Shown here one piece after another: positions 17,153 to 25,449 of a DNA stretch of 64,000 nt; positions within the stretch are counted from its first letter, which is position 1, and every line of letters starts with the position of its first letter. The stretch spans positions 111,257 through 175,256 of the forward strand of contig CAYORX010000001.1 in NCBI GenBank assembly GCA_964406505.1, in the 5' to 3' direction. The position numbers were made by a program, and so were the translations under genes. The notes under the pieces were generated by a model. The model had not been told where the DNA came from and ran no database searches. It worked only from the letters and a program-made list of their open reading frames with translations. The DNA is from DTU015 sp964406505. GTDB taxonomy: Bacteria > Bacillota > Sulfobacillia > Fermentithermobacillales > Fermentithermobacillaceae.

Positions 17153-17374
17153 ATGAAAACAAAAGTGCAGAAAGTCTTAGAATTAGTTCGCCCGTCGCTT
17201 CAAGCAGATGGGGGCGATGTAAAACTTGTAGACGTTACTGAAGATGGAGTGGTAAAAGTACAGCTTACGGGAGCATGTAAGGGTTGCCCATTCGCTGTGA
17301 TGACCCTAAAAGGCGGAATCGAGCGAGTGCTTAAGAAAGAAATTCCAGATATAAAAGAAGTGCAGTCTGTATAA
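17153..17374 (+). CDS. NifU C-terminal-domain (Nfu) iron-sulfur carrier
   Basis: 73 residues, a single Nfu domain: VRPSLQADGGDVKLVDV and the CxxC cluster-binding motif GACKGCPFAVMTLKGGIE (C42, C45). Two monomers share one [4Fe-4S] cluster and hand it to target proteins. The ATG at 17153 is preferred over the TTG at 17150. It lies 19 bases after the AAA ATPase stop, so it is probably co-transcribed, which raises the question whether the ATPase complex handles an iron-sulfur protein. Confidence 0.9.
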   Translation: MKTKVQKVLELVRPSLQADGGDVKLVDVTEDGVVKVQLTGACKGCPFAVMTLKGGIERVLKKEIPDIKEVQSV

Positions 17375-17597
17375 AAGCAGTTGCATTTAGATGATTCCGA
17401 ATATATTTTCGTGACTTATTATCATTTTCTATTTACGGTATAAAACCCCTGAATTATTCCATATATCTTCGCCTATAATGCCGCTGGCCAATTTATATGC
17501 AATTGCTCGGAAACGGCGTGGTCACATTGTTTATATCCTCGGCATATAGATGTTCTAGCGAACGAGATATTTTCCTATTAAGAGAGGAGGGTAACGA

Positions 17598-19190
17598 TTG
17601 GGCATAGATACCCTCAAAGTAAAAACCGAGGAGATAAGACTTGAAGAAACCATAGGTGCAGGCACTTCACAGGTAGTAGTTTCTGAAGCTGTATCAGTGC
17701 CAAGGCCAAAGCCACCGGTAGCATCGGTTATTGATTTTGCCGGTAAAAGCAAGATTAACAAAGTTACCGTGCTTCCTAATAAAGTTGTTGTAGATGGAGT
17801 TCTAGAAATAGCAATAATTTATGAAGCCGCAGTTCCATACCAAACGGTCCATGTATTTCATGCCGAAATCCCATTTAGTACATTTGTCGATCTTCCTGGC
17901 GTGGAACCCGGCATGGTAGCAACACCTAACGTAGTCATTGAACATGCCTCATTCGAAATTAGCCCTGACGGGAAAAGTGTAGTTGTTAGGGCCGTAGTGA
18001 TGTTAACGGTTCGAGTTGCTGAAACCAAGGTAATCAATGTTATTACCGATGTAAGTGGGATACCGGGTATGCAGGTAACAAAAGAAACTCTGAGAGCGGA
18101 AACCGTATTGGGTGAGTCAGCTGCTCAAGCAGTTTTAAGGGAACATTTGTTTGTTCCCAAGTGTAAGCCAGATGCAGTTTCTATAATCGATCAGGTAGCA
18201 ACTATTGAGGTTAATTCATCTACTATTCTGCCTAATAAAGTTATCGTCAATGGAACGATTAGCCTTAGGACCATTTATGAATCGAAAACACCTTATCAGA
18301 CCGTTCACGTAATGCACCATACCATCCCTTTTGAGCGATTTGTAGATCTACCTGGGGTACAACCAGGAATGACAGTATTAGCTGATGCGCAAATAGAATT
18401 TATTTCTGTGGATGTTGGGAAAGATGGAAGAGCAATAACTGCAAGGATTATTATTGAAGTAAGGGTCAAAGTAATTAGAGTTCTTAAAATACGTGTAGTT
18501 ACCGATGTAACCGGGGTTCATGGTTTAAAATTGATAAAAGAACTTGTAAGAATTCAGGAAGTGATCGGTGAAAATCAATCTCAAGGAATAGTGAGAGAAA
18601 TAGTGGATATCCCTGAAGAAAAACCTTTAGCCGCGGCAATTTTAGATTCATCATCGACTCCTGAAGTTAAACGTGTAATTGTTGCACCAGGAAAAGTAAT
18701 AGTTGATGGGGTCATTTCGCAAAGGATAATTTATGAGCCCCTCATGGATCCTGCTCAAACAGTACACACGTTACACTTTAAAGTGCCCTTTTCTGAATTT
18801 GTAGTGCTTCCCGAGGCTAAGCCAGGTATGACATCCCGGGTATCAGTTCAGGTAGAGCATGCTAATTACGAGGTGCCGCCTGCCGGAGAGCCAATAATTG
18901 CAACTAAGATAATCATGCTAGATGCAAGGGTCTTTAGAACTAGACATATTCATGTAGTTGTTAAGATCCGAAGGAAAAAGCCGAAATGTATGGGTAGGGT
19001 TACCGGCCACTTGGTGAATGTACGACAAGGACCAGGCTTAACTTTTGCCGTTATTGCCCAAGTAAGTGCGGGTACTATGGTGGGTGTTTTAGAATTACAA
19101 CGGGAGTGGCTTAAAATACAACTGCCTTCAGGTCAGGTAGGCTGGATTTACGCACAGTACGTTGATCACGACTGTTTTCCTCGTGGCTAA
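17598..19190 (+). CDS. Spore-type protein with three SPOCS (DUF3794) domains and SH3b
   Basis: 530 residues built of three repeats of about 150 residues: each has P(Y/A)QTVHV-x-H, then PF..FV.LPG-x-x-PGM and an IE..S/VEHA strand. This is the SPOCS domain of spore coat and morphogenetic proteins. The last 65 residues (from about 463) form a bacterial SH3 domain, with NVRQGPGLTFAVIAQV and GWIYAQYV. No signal peptide is present, which fits a spore coat protein made in the mother cell. The TTG start at 17598 has GAGGAGG 7 bases upstream. The 223 bases before it hold no gene and no clear promoter to my eye. Confidence 0.88.
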   Translation: MGIDTLKVKTEEIRLEETIGAGTSQVVVSEAVSVPRPKPPVASVIDFAGKSKINKVTVLPNKVVVDGVLEIAIIYEAAVPYQTVHVFHAEIPFSTFVDLPGVEPGMVATPNVVIEHASFEISPDGKSVVVRAVVMLTVRVAETKVINVITDVSGIPGMQVTKETLRAETVLGESAAQAVLREHLFVPKCKPDAVSIIDQVATIEVNSSTILPNKVIVNGTISLRTIYESKTPYQTVHVMHHTIPFERFVDLPGVQPGMTVLADAQIEFISVDVGKDGRAITARIIIEVRVKVIRVLKIRVVTDVTGVHGLKLIKELVRIQEVIGENQSQGIVREIVDIPEEKPLAAAILDSSSTPEVKRVIVAPGKVIVDGVISQRIIYEPLMDPAQTVHTLHFKVPFSEFVVLPEAKPGMTSRVSVQVEHANYEVPPAGEPIIATKIIMLDARVFRTRHIHVVVKIRRKKPKCMGRVTGHLVNVRQGPGLTFAVIAQVSAGTMVGVLELQREWLKIQLPSGQVGWIYAQYVDHDCFPRG

Positions 19191-19201
19191 TTAAAAGAAC
19201 T

Positions 19202-19236
19202 GGGAGGCTAGGATGTTTGCGATATACCTGGCCTCC
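19202..19236 (+). terminator. Hairpin after the SPOCS gene, possible terminator
   Basis: GGAGGCTAGG (19203-19212) pairs with CCTGGCCTCC (19227-19236) with one G-U pair. There is no T-run directly after the stem, so termination is uncertain. Confidence 0.4.
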
Positions 19237-19277
19237 GTAGATTCTCGGTGGTATTTTCATATAGAATTGGAAATATG

Positions 19278-19312
19278 TACATTTTCCATGTTGTAGGTGG
19301 AAGATGTATTAT
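19278..19312 (+). promoter_or_regulatory. Inverted repeat overlapping a weak promoter of the CAP-domain gene
   Basis: TACATTTTCCA (19278-19288) and TGGAAGATGTA (19298-19308) are inverted with one mismatch. A TATTAT hexamer at 19307-19312 starts inside the right arm and a poor -35 (TTCCAT, 19284-19289) sits in the left arm, 17 bases apart. This is a candidate operator, or an RNA hairpin if transcription starts further upstream. Confidence 0.35.
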
Positions 19313-19359
19313 ATGGGTAGAGTTGGTCTAAAGTATAGAAATATGGAAGGGGAAACTTT

Positions 19360-20088
19360 ATGAAATCGAAAAAACTTGTTGTTGCACTACTTATCTTTGC
19401 AGTCAGTCTAGGATTGATTATGCCCGTAAAGCAACTCTTCGCATCACCGTATACACGGTACGTTCTTCCGACCCCTGATGGCGGTAAACTGTTTCTTTTC
19501 GCGGGCGCTTCATACGATAGTCTTTCTTTACTCTTAGCCGAGACATATAAAGATAGTTTAACGCTTCAAAAAATATTAGATAGGTTATCTCGAGAAATTA
19601 ACTATCCTATAATAAATCCAAAACCTATTCCGGATCCGAAACCAACACCAACTCCAGATCCAACTCCTATTCCAGAACCATCACCCGGTCTTGATATAGA
19701 TATAAAGGCTGAAGAAAAATTGATGGTAGAATTGGTAAACCAAGAAAGAAGTAAAGCAGGGGTAAAACCTTTAGAGATTGACTTAAGACTGGTCGAACTT
19801 GGCCGAATGAAAAGCCGAGATATGATCGATCTTAACTATTTCGGTCATACATCCCCTACATATGGTTCTCCTTTTGACATGATGAAAAGAGCAGGTGTGC
19901 AATATCGTATAGCAGGTGAGAATCTGGCAGGTGCGGCGGAAGTTAAACGCGCTCATGAAGCCCTTATGCAAAGTGATGGGCATAGGCAAAACATTTTAAA
20001 CCCTGATTACACTCATATTGGGGTTGGTGTCGCTGAGGGTGGCACTTATGGAAAAATGTTTACTCAACTTTTTATTGGCACATGGTAA
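19360..20088 (+). CDS. Secreted CAP (SCP/PR1) domain protein, YkwD-like
   Basis: 242 residues: signal peptide (MKSKKLVVALLIFAVSL, cut likely after LFA near residue 29), an unassigned 60-residue region, a proline-rich linker of repeated P-x-P units (about 87-110), then a CAP domain. Its signatures are LVNQERSKAGVKPLEID, the histidine in YFGHTSP, GENLAG, and HRQNILNPDYTHIGVGV. Clostridial CAP proteins are exported, often with spore or wall association; the catalytic activity is unsettled. It lies between the SPOCS protein and the SH3b/LysM genes. GGAAGGGGA precedes the ATG. Confidence 0.88.
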   Translation: MKSKKLVVALLIFAVSLGLIMPVKQLFASPYTRYVLPTPDGGKLFLFAGASYDSLSLLLAETYKDSLTLQKILDRLSREINYPIINPKPIPDPKPTPTPDPTPIPEPSPGLDIDIKAEEKLMVELVNQERSKAGVKPLEIDLRLVELGRMKSRDMIDLNYFGHTSPTYGSPFDMMKRAGVQYRIAGENLAGAAEVKRAHEALMQSDGHRQNILNPDYTHIGVGVAEGGTYGKMFTQLFIGTW

Positions 20089-20117
20089 ATAGTAATAGAT
20101 AAGATCCAAAACTTCCA

Positions 20118-20151
20118 ATGGGGGTAGGGTTTTAGTCCTACCTCCATTTTG
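20118..20151 (+). terminator. Intrinsic terminator after the CAP-domain gene
   Basis: ATGGGGGTAGG (20118-20128) pairs with CCTACCTCCAT (20137-20147) with one G-U, 8-base loop, followed by TTTTG. Confidence 0.7.
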
Positions 20152-20223
20152 CCTTGGTCTACCCGAACATCATATTTATCGCGTTGTATTTCCGTTGTTA
20201 TTCGTGGCGGAGAGTATTGCAGT

Positions 20224-20601
20224 TTATTCGTTAGCCCTTACATAATCCCTGAAGATCCATCCAATTTTTCCGTCATATAATTGTAAGCCCACCCAATTTC
20301 CTCGCCTTTCAGTTAAGATAACTGGAGTCCCCCTATCCAGTACCGTTGAAAGAATGCCCGAAGGGCTAGGGGAATCCCTAAAATTCACATCGTCTTCAAT
20401 AATAGTTCCAAACGCAATAAAGTTGTCTGGCACGTTACCGGAACACAACAATTTTAATGTCTCAATTTCAAACTTCTTTTGAGATAAAATGCGATCGATA
20501 AGTTCCCGCTCGGTAGAACTCTTTGCCGTTTTTGATACATTTTTATATTTTTCTACGGCTTCTTTTTCTTGTTCCATGAGTTCGAGCAAAACTTCCTCCA
20601 C
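20224..20601 (-). CDS. Small protein: ferritin-like helical segment plus SH3b
   Basis: 125 residues. The N-terminal 45 (LMEQEKEAVEKYKNVSKTAK, then ERELIDRILSQKKFEIETLK) look like half of a rubrerythrin-type four-helix bundle, though the usual set of iron ligands is not complete. The C-terminal 65 form an SH3b domain (NFRDSPSPSGILSTVLDRG, then GKIGWIFRDYV). GGAGGGG lies 6 bases before a GTG at 20601, so this start is preferred to the in-frame TTG at 20616. It shares SH3b with the nearby SPOCS protein, hinting at a common envelope location. Confidence 0.65.
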   Translation of the reverse strand: MEEVLLELMEQEKEAVEKYKNVSKTAKSSTERELIDRILSQKKFEIETLKLLCSGNVPDNFIAFGTIIEDDVNFRDSPSPSGILSTVLDRGTPVILTERRGNWVGLQLYDGKIGWIFRDYVRANE

Positions 20602-20690
20602 AGAAATCCCCTCCAAATAAAAATAGTCGCTTAAAATTAGATCTATGCAAATTCGGGCCGCGGCATACCAAACTACAGATATCGTTTACT

Positions 20691-21107
20691 TTAGATATTA
20701 TTGGGTAAACATATGTTCATGCCTACCTGAAGGTTTAATGGATCAATTCCAGGGTTAAGTTCTACTAAACGTTCAATTGTAGTTCCATACTCTTTTGCAA
20801 TGGAAAATAAAGTGTCATCTTGTGACACTATCCAGTACAGTCCTGAGGCACACGGAGGTATGACTCCTCTAGGTAGTGCGGTTTCTTCAGGCAAACAGAT
20901 TTGCATTCCCAATTGAAGCGATTCTGGAATAATATTTGGATTTAAAGAGCGAATACGATCTACTGTGGTTCCGGTGGTGCGGGCAATACTAAACAAAGTG
21001 TCACCTGGGCGGACTGTCCAAAAAATGCCGGTAGGACATTGCATTTGAAGATAGGTTATTTCACTTTCAGTATATATTTTAAGGTTAGGCTTGTTTTTAG
21101 GTCGCAT
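20691..21107 (-). CDS. Two-LysM-domain protein
   Basis: 138 residues containing two LysM repeats: FWTVRPGDTLFSIARTTGTT...LQLGMQICLP and YWIVSQDDTLFSIAKEYGTT...LQVGMNICLP. Each repeat is preceded by a C-P/A-x-G motif, so paired cysteines may bracket it. It lacks a signal peptide, as do spore-coat LysM proteins such as SafA. AAAGGAA lies 10 bases before the ATG. It binds peptidoglycan or chitin-like glycans by family. It is 74 bases upstream of the SH3b protein on the same strand and may be co-transcribed with it. Confidence 0.88.
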   Translation of the reverse strand: MRPKNKPNLKIYTESEITYLQMQCPTGIFWTVRPGDTLFSIARTTGTTVDRIRSLNPNIIPESLQLGMQICLPEETALPRGVIPPCASGLYWIVSQDDTLFSIAKEYGTTIERLVELNPGIDPLNLQVGMNICLPNNI

Positions 21108-21217
21108 TTGTCTGTATTCCTTTCTTTAAGTTTTAGTGAAAATGGGTCATGTTTGCAATTTTGTGTTAGTACAGTATATTGTGCAGCGATGAAAAGTTTG
21201 ATGAATATTTCTATCTC

Positions 21218-21245
21218 TTGCAATAAAGGTTGTACCGGTGATAAT
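21218..21245 (+). promoter_or_regulatory. Possible promoter of the 6S RNA
   Basis: TTGCAA (21218-21223), 16 bases, GATAAT (21240-21245). The position fits a transcript beginning near 21252, just outside the closing helix of the RNA. Confidence 0.4.
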
Positions 21246-21251
21246 ATAAGA

Positions 21252-21470
21252 GCACATATGGTAGTTAGTATTGACAATGCACCCTGCTGTGTACGTGAAT
21301 CACGNNNNNNNNNNAGCTTGAGCCAACACCGTGAAAAAGGGAGCCTGGCGCTGGGGGTGGAGTGCAAGTCGCTATCAAGCGAAGCGCAGAAGCCTGCAGG
21401 AGGGCACCCACCTGCTGAGGGCGGGTTCAAAGCCTTCTGGGTTCACGGCATGGCGGGGTCTTGTAACTAT
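21252..21470 (+). ncRNA. ssrS: Probable 6S RNA, interrupted by the assembly gap
   Basis: A long rod-like RNA is implied by pairing across the gap. TAGTTA (21262-21267) pairs with TAACTA (21464-21469). ACCCTGCTGTG (21281-21291) plus CGTGAA (21294-21299) pair with TTCACG (21442-21447) plus CATGGCGGGGT (21449-21459), 17 pairs with few wobbles. After the gap, TTGAGCC can pair with GGGTTCAA, and TCGCT-ATCA-AGCGA forms an apical hairpin. A CACCCACCT...GGGTTCAA...GGCAT order on the 3' side recalls known 6S RNAs. 6S RNA mimics an open promoter and binds the sigma-A holoenzyme. The exact ends and the missing bases are unknown. It lies directly before a tRNA-Leu gene. Confidence 0.55.
21305..21314. other. 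Assembly gap (10 N)
   Basis: Ten Ns join two contigs inside the structured RNA. The true gap length is not known. Reading frames that run through it are artefacts. Confidence 0.99.
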
Positions 21471-21501
21471 TAATGTTCGAAAACAAGGTATATGTAGTTG
21501 T

Positions 21502-21588
21502 GCCGAAGTGGTGGAATAGGCAGACACGCGGTGTTCAGGGCGCCGTAGGCTTGTGCCTGTGTGGGTTCAAATCCCACCTTCGGCACCA
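21502..21588 (+). tRNA. tRNA-Leu (anticodon CAG)
   Basis: Acceptor GCCGAAG (21502-21508) pairs with CTTCGGC, followed by A and an encoded CCA (21586-21588). Anticodon stem CGGTG/CGCCG encloses TTCAGGG, anticodon CAG, reading CUG. A long class II variable arm (TAGGCTTGTGCCTGT) and the T arm GTGGG-TTCAAAT-CCCAC are present. Confidence 0.95.
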
Positions 21589-21614
21589 TCAAAAATAGCG
21601 TTAGATCACTCGGC

Positions 21615-22073
21615 CTACTTGGCAAGTTCCTCATCGCTGATTACAGTAAATCCGTGTGATTTAAGCAAGGCAGTAAGTACACCTTCACCCCGAATTAAAG
21701 TTTTATCGAAATTCCCATCGTAAATTTTACTTACCCCACACGCAGGACTTTTTTCTTTTAAGATCGCCTTATTGCAGCCGGCTTGTTTGGCTATCATTAG
21801 GGTTTTCCAGGCACCCTGGACATAATTATTGGTTACGTCTTCTCCACGAATATCCAAAACTTTAGTTTTTTGTTGAAGCACGTGAAAACCTGTGCCAGCC
21901 CTAATCTCTGCGGGCCATCGAGGTATAGATAGACCACCTAGCACTTCTGGGCATATTGGAACCGCGAGTCCGTGAAGCAAAAGATGTTTGATTTTTGGAT
22001 ATTTACATATATTAGCTGATTTACCGTTGTAACGGCATTCGTTGCCGCACAGGCAAGACGATACAATATACAT
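21615..22073 (-). CDS. DUF523 protein, 2-thiouracil desulfurase (TudS)-like
   Basis: 152 residues, normal length for DUF523. Cysteine motifs that bind a [4Fe-4S] cluster in TudS are present: SSCLCGNECRYNG at 6-18, CPEVLGGL near 41, and KEKSPACGV near 107. Characterised members remove sulfur from thiouracils with the cluster as sulfur acceptor. The residues seen allow this, but the substrate in this organism is inferred. AAAGGGGAT precedes the ATG. It is divergent from the D,D-carboxypeptidase with only 49 bases between. Confidence 0.85.
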   Translation of the reverse strand: MYIVSSCLCGNECRYNGKSANICKYPKIKHLLLHGLAVPICPEVLGGLSIPRWPAEIRAGTGFHVLQQKTKVLDIRGEDVTNNYVQGAWKTLMIAKQAGCNKAILKEKSPACGVSKIYDGNFDKTLIRGEGVLTALLKSHGFTVISDEELAK

Positions 22074-22122
22074 TTTTGTATCCCCTTTCGTTATGATATA
22101 AAAGGTACGGAGGTAGAGGGCT

Positions 22123-23343
22123 ATGTCAAAATTTAAACTTAATAAGATTTTATTGTTAACTTATTTGTTAGTTTTTGCATTTCAATTGATTTCTCCTTTG
22201 TTTTGTGGCTGTAAGGTAGTTTATGCAGCCCCTGAACCACCTGTAATACTTGCCGATAGTTATTTACTTGCCGATCTAAAGTCAGGCAGAGTGTTCATGT
22301 CAAAAGATATCGATGTTCCGCAAGTTCCCGCAAGTCTTACAAAGATCATGACACTATTTATTGTTTTTAATGAAATATCTGAGGGAAATCTTTCCTATGA
22401 TGATGAAGTTGACGTGTCAGAAAATGCGTGGCGAACCGGTGGTTCTACCATGTTTTTGCTGGTTGGGACGAAAGTAAAAGTTAGTGAGTTAATTCAGGGC
22501 GTTACCGCGGCATCGGGTAACGATGCTTGTGTTGCATTGGCAGAACATATTTCCGGAAATATAACATCGTTTGTTGACAGGATGAATCAACAGGCTGAGC
22601 TATTAGGACTCACATCCGCTTATTTTGCAGACCCTCACGGAATTTCCGATGATAACAGAATATCTGCAAACGATCTTTTGAAATTAGTTAACGAGTATAT
22701 TAAGAGGCATCCAGAATCTTTGCAATTTCATGCAATTAAAGAATTTACATATGCTCCGCAAGGTGAAAAACTTATTACACAGTTTAATAGAAATCGGTTG
22801 TTATGGACGTATCCCGGCGTTTATGGTTTAAAAACTGGGTTTACAACCAAGGCTGGTTTCAATTTAGTAGCTTTGGCTGAACGTGATGGCTTGTTATCGA
22901 TCGCAATTATATTGGGTTCAGCAAAAGGTAAGTCTATTGAGGCAGGTGAAAACGAAAGAACAGAATATGCTACTTTGATGTTGGACCATCTATACAAAAA
23001 CTTTTCGTACGTTGAGGTTGCTGAACCTAATGCAAACATCCAGAAAACCAGAGTTTGGAAAGGTAAAGGAAAGTGGGTAGACGCTATTGCCCCCGTTGGT
23101 TTAGGTGCAACAGTTGAAAAAGGAAAGCAAAATAGTTTATCCTATGAATTAGCTTTTAATAAAGAGCTTGAAGCTCCTGTAGAAAAAGGTGCTATAATTG
23201 GTGAAGCAATTTTTACATGTGAAGGAGAAGAGGTAGGGAGGTTTGATTTGATAGCAAAAGAAGAGGTTCCCAAGGGGAATATTTTTAGAGTTATTTGGGA
23301 TTCAATAGCACGCTCAATATTAAAAGCTTTCGGTAAAGCATGA
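22123..23343 (+). CDS. D-alanyl-D-alanine carboxypeptidase, DacF/PBP5 type
   Basis: 406 residues. Signal peptide in the first 36 (hydrophobic stretch ILLLTYLLVFAFQLI, cut near VYAAP). The serine-peptidase S11 triad of motifs is complete: S71-L-T-K74, S131-G-N133 and K237-T-G239. The C-terminal domain (about 300-375) is PBP5_C-like, and the last 20 residues (IFRVIWDSIARSILKAFGKA) form the amphipathic membrane anchor. It removes the terminal D-Ala from peptidoglycan stem peptides. AGGTAGAGG lies before the ATG. A paralogue is encoded at 41829. Confidence 0.93.
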   Translation: MSKFKLNKILLLTYLLVFAFQLISPLFCGCKVVYAAPEPPVILADSYLLADLKSGRVFMSKDIDVPQVPASLTKIMTLFIVFNEISEGNLSYDDEVDVSENAWRTGGSTMFLLVGTKVKVSELIQGVTAASGNDACVALAEHISGNITSFVDRMNQQAELLGLTSAYFADPHGISDDNRISANDLLKLVNEYIKRHPESLQFHAIKEFTYAPQGEKLITQFNRNRLLWTYPGVYGLKTGFTTKAGFNLVALAERDGLLSIAIILGSAKGKSIEAGENERTEYATLMLDHLYKNFSYVEVAEPNANIQKTRVWKGKGKWVDAIAPVGLGATVEKGKQNSLSYELAFNKELEAPVEKGAIIGEAIFTCEGEEVGRFDLIAKEEVPKGNIFRVIWDSIARSILKAFGKA

Positions 23344-23370
23344 TTTCATAACCCTTGGGGGGCATTGATT

Positions 23371-24315
23371 ATGGACACAATGGTTGTTGCACTTGGTGGA
23401 AACGCTATTTTGCAAAAAGGTGACAAGGGTACGGTAGAAAATCAACGCAGAAACATAGCAAATACAGCATCACAACTTGTGATTTTAGCAAGGGAAGGCC
23501 ATCGACTAATTATCACCCATGGCAACGGCCCGCAAGTGGGTAATATACTTATTCAAAATGAAATTAGTAGGTGTAAGGTGCCTGAAATGCCAATGGATAT
23601 TTGCGGAGCACAGAGCCAAGGTATGATAGGGTATATGTTGCAAATGCATTTACAAAATGCACTTAGAAAACACGGTCTTGATATACCTGTATCGACTGTG
23701 ATCACCCAAACATTAGTTGATAGATATGATCCCGCCTTTAGCAATCCTACCAAACCTGTAGGACAGTTTTATTCCGAGCAATGGGCCCAAGAAAGAATGG
23801 AGAAATACGGCGAGACATGGATTAATGATGCCGGACGGGGTTGGAGAAGAGTAGTGCCTTCCCCGAAACCAAAAGCAATAGTTGAAATGCCTTCTATTAA
23901 AAGTTTGTCTAGCCAGGGACACATAGTGATTTGTTCTGGGGGTGGTGGAATACCGGTAATTGAGACGCAAGATGGTGAATTTGTAGGGGTAGAAGCAGTT
24001 GTAGAAAAAGATTTGAGTGCGGAAAAGCTCGCTTCAGCATTGAACGCGCGTAGTTTAATTATTCTTACTGATGTAAATGGTGCAGCGTTGAATTATACAA
24101 ATACAGATGAAAATTGGCTTGGTCAAGTGACGCTTGCAGAACTAGAAAAACATTATTACGAATCACATTTTTTTGAAGGTAGTATGAGACCAAAGGTAAA
24201 AGCAATAATGCAATTTATTGAACACGGAGGAAGGCTTGCAGCAATAGCATCTTTAAATGATGCGCTGCAGGCTGCCCGGGGACAAGCAGGCACAAGAGTA
24301 ATTGCGCAAATATAA
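23371..24315 (+). CDS. arcC: Carbamate kinase
   Basis: 314 residues, family length. Starts MDTMVVALGGNAILQKGDKG with the nucleotide-binding GGNAI, then ITHGNGPQVGNIL, PMDICGAQSQGMIGYML and VICSGGGGIPVIE, all signature segments. Makes ATP from carbamoyl phosphate in the catabolic direction. GGGGGG at 23356-23362 is 8 bases before the ATG at 23371, so the in-frame TTG at 23365 is not used. No arginine deiminase or ornithine carbamoyltransferase is adjacent; agmatine, allantoin or purine fermentation could supply carbamoyl phosphate. It converges on ddh. Confidence 0.95.
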   Translation: MDTMVVALGGNAILQKGDKGTVENQRRNIANTASQLVILAREGHRLIITHGNGPQVGNILIQNEISRCKVPEMPMDICGAQSQGMIGYMLQMHLQNALRKHGLDIPVSTVITQTLVDRYDPAFSNPTKPVGQFYSEQWAQERMEKYGETWINDAGRGWRRVVPSPKPKAIVEMPSIKSLSSQGHIVICSGGGGIPVIETQDGEFVGVEAVVEKDLSAEKLASALNARSLIILTDVNGAALNYTNTDENWLGQVTLAELEKHYYESHFFEGSMRPKVKAIMQFIEHGGRLAAIASLNDALQAARGQAGTRVIAQI

Positions 24316-24344
24316 ATTAATATGCTGTATTTATTTAATATAAG

Positions 24345-25232
24345 TTATATGAGTTTACCAATTATATATTCGCGATCGCCCGGCAACAATGTCACCGGGG
24401 GAATCTCCGCTAATGTATAGCAGCCGGATTTTAGCGCCATTGTAGCTCGCGCTGCTGAAACCATTATTTGTGCAGTGGCTGAAGGGTTTGCGACTTTAAG
24501 TTCCAATCTTAATCTTTGATTATGAGCGGTACCTGATGCTCCGATACGCTCGATGGAGGCTCCGTGCCCCATGGTTTTCATTTCCAAAACATTATTTACG
24601 CGGGTAACTATTGTGGTGTCAGATACGAAATAGGGGTCTTCTTTAATTTTTTTTGCTATTTCTTCGAAATCGGCTGATTCTTCAATTTCTACATAAACAT
24701 CTCGGCGATGTTGGCCGTAGTTAAGGGGTAATGTCATAGAGACTGCATCTTTGACTCCATCAATGTCTTTTGCAGCCACGCTGTGGCCCATGCTCATACC
24801 GGGGCCATAGTTGGTATATGTAATTCCGTGGGGGGCTATAGTGCTAAACAATATCCTGGTAATTGAATTAATGCCGGGATCCCAACCTGCTCCTATTATG
24901 GATGTTTTATCGTTAATCTTTGCGATTTTGTCTAACTTCCGCCGCAAAGCAAGCATTGAATCACCGTGAATATCAAATCCGTCTACCGTATTAATTCCCC
25001 GAGACAAGTATTCGGGTGCAATTTTGGGCACAACGCGTGAAGGGACAGTCAATACTGCTACGTCTACGTTTTTGAGTGCCTCAACAGATTTAACAATAGG
25101 TATTGAAGGATTGAGTATATCGCGCACTTCCACTATACCTGCGAGATGCATGTCAGATGCTTGATTTATACATTCTACGGCTTCTTGACCTACATTCCCA
25201 TAGCCTACTACGCACACATTGATTTTTGACAT
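24345..25232 (-). CDS. ddh: meso-Diaminopimelate dehydrogenase
   Basis: NADPH-dependent one-step route from tetrahydrodipicolinate to meso-DAP, for lysine and peptidoglycan. 295 residues: Rossmann start INVCVVGYGNVGQEAVE, TVDGFDIHG, IGAGWDPGINSITR, and YGPGMSMGHSVAAKDIDGV, the substrate-site segment of Ddh. GGAGG lies 9 bases before the ATG at 25232; an in-frame TTG 39 bases earlier has no ribosome site and is rejected. The 217 bases between it and the divergent transporter hold no gene and no L-box that I can see. Confidence 0.93.
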   Translation of the reverse strand: MSKINVCVVGYGNVGQEAVECINQASDMHLAGIVEVRDILNPSIPIVKSVEALKNVDVAVLTVPSRVVPKIAPEYLSRGINTVDGFDIHGDSMLALRRKLDKIAKINDKTSIIGAGWDPGINSITRILFSTIAPHGITYTNYGPGMSMGHSVAAKDIDGVKDAVSMTLPLNYGQHRRDVYVEIEESADFEEIAKKIKEDPYFVSDTTIVTRVNNVLEMKTMGHGASIERIGASGTAHNQRLRLELKVANPSATAQIMVSAARATMALKSGCYTLAEIPPVTLLPGDREYIIGKLI

Positions 25233-25449
25233 GTCGGCAAGCCTCCATTTTTGGCTATATAGTTGTTTCAAAGCTTACGAAGCAATGGTGAATTCTGCTT
25301 AGTATTCTAGACTTCGCAATCAATTTCCTTTTCATAAAGTAAGCATGTAAATGTTTTCGTTGATTCATCCTTTATGCTACGGTAAACTTGGGTTGTGTTA
25401 CTTCGCTTCAAACAACGATCAACAAGCCGTGATTGGGCAGGTGGTATAA

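Noticed and set aside
21039..21473. Open frames on both strands running through the N gap
   Set aside because: They include Ns and overlap the structured RNA and the LysM gene start; no protein character.
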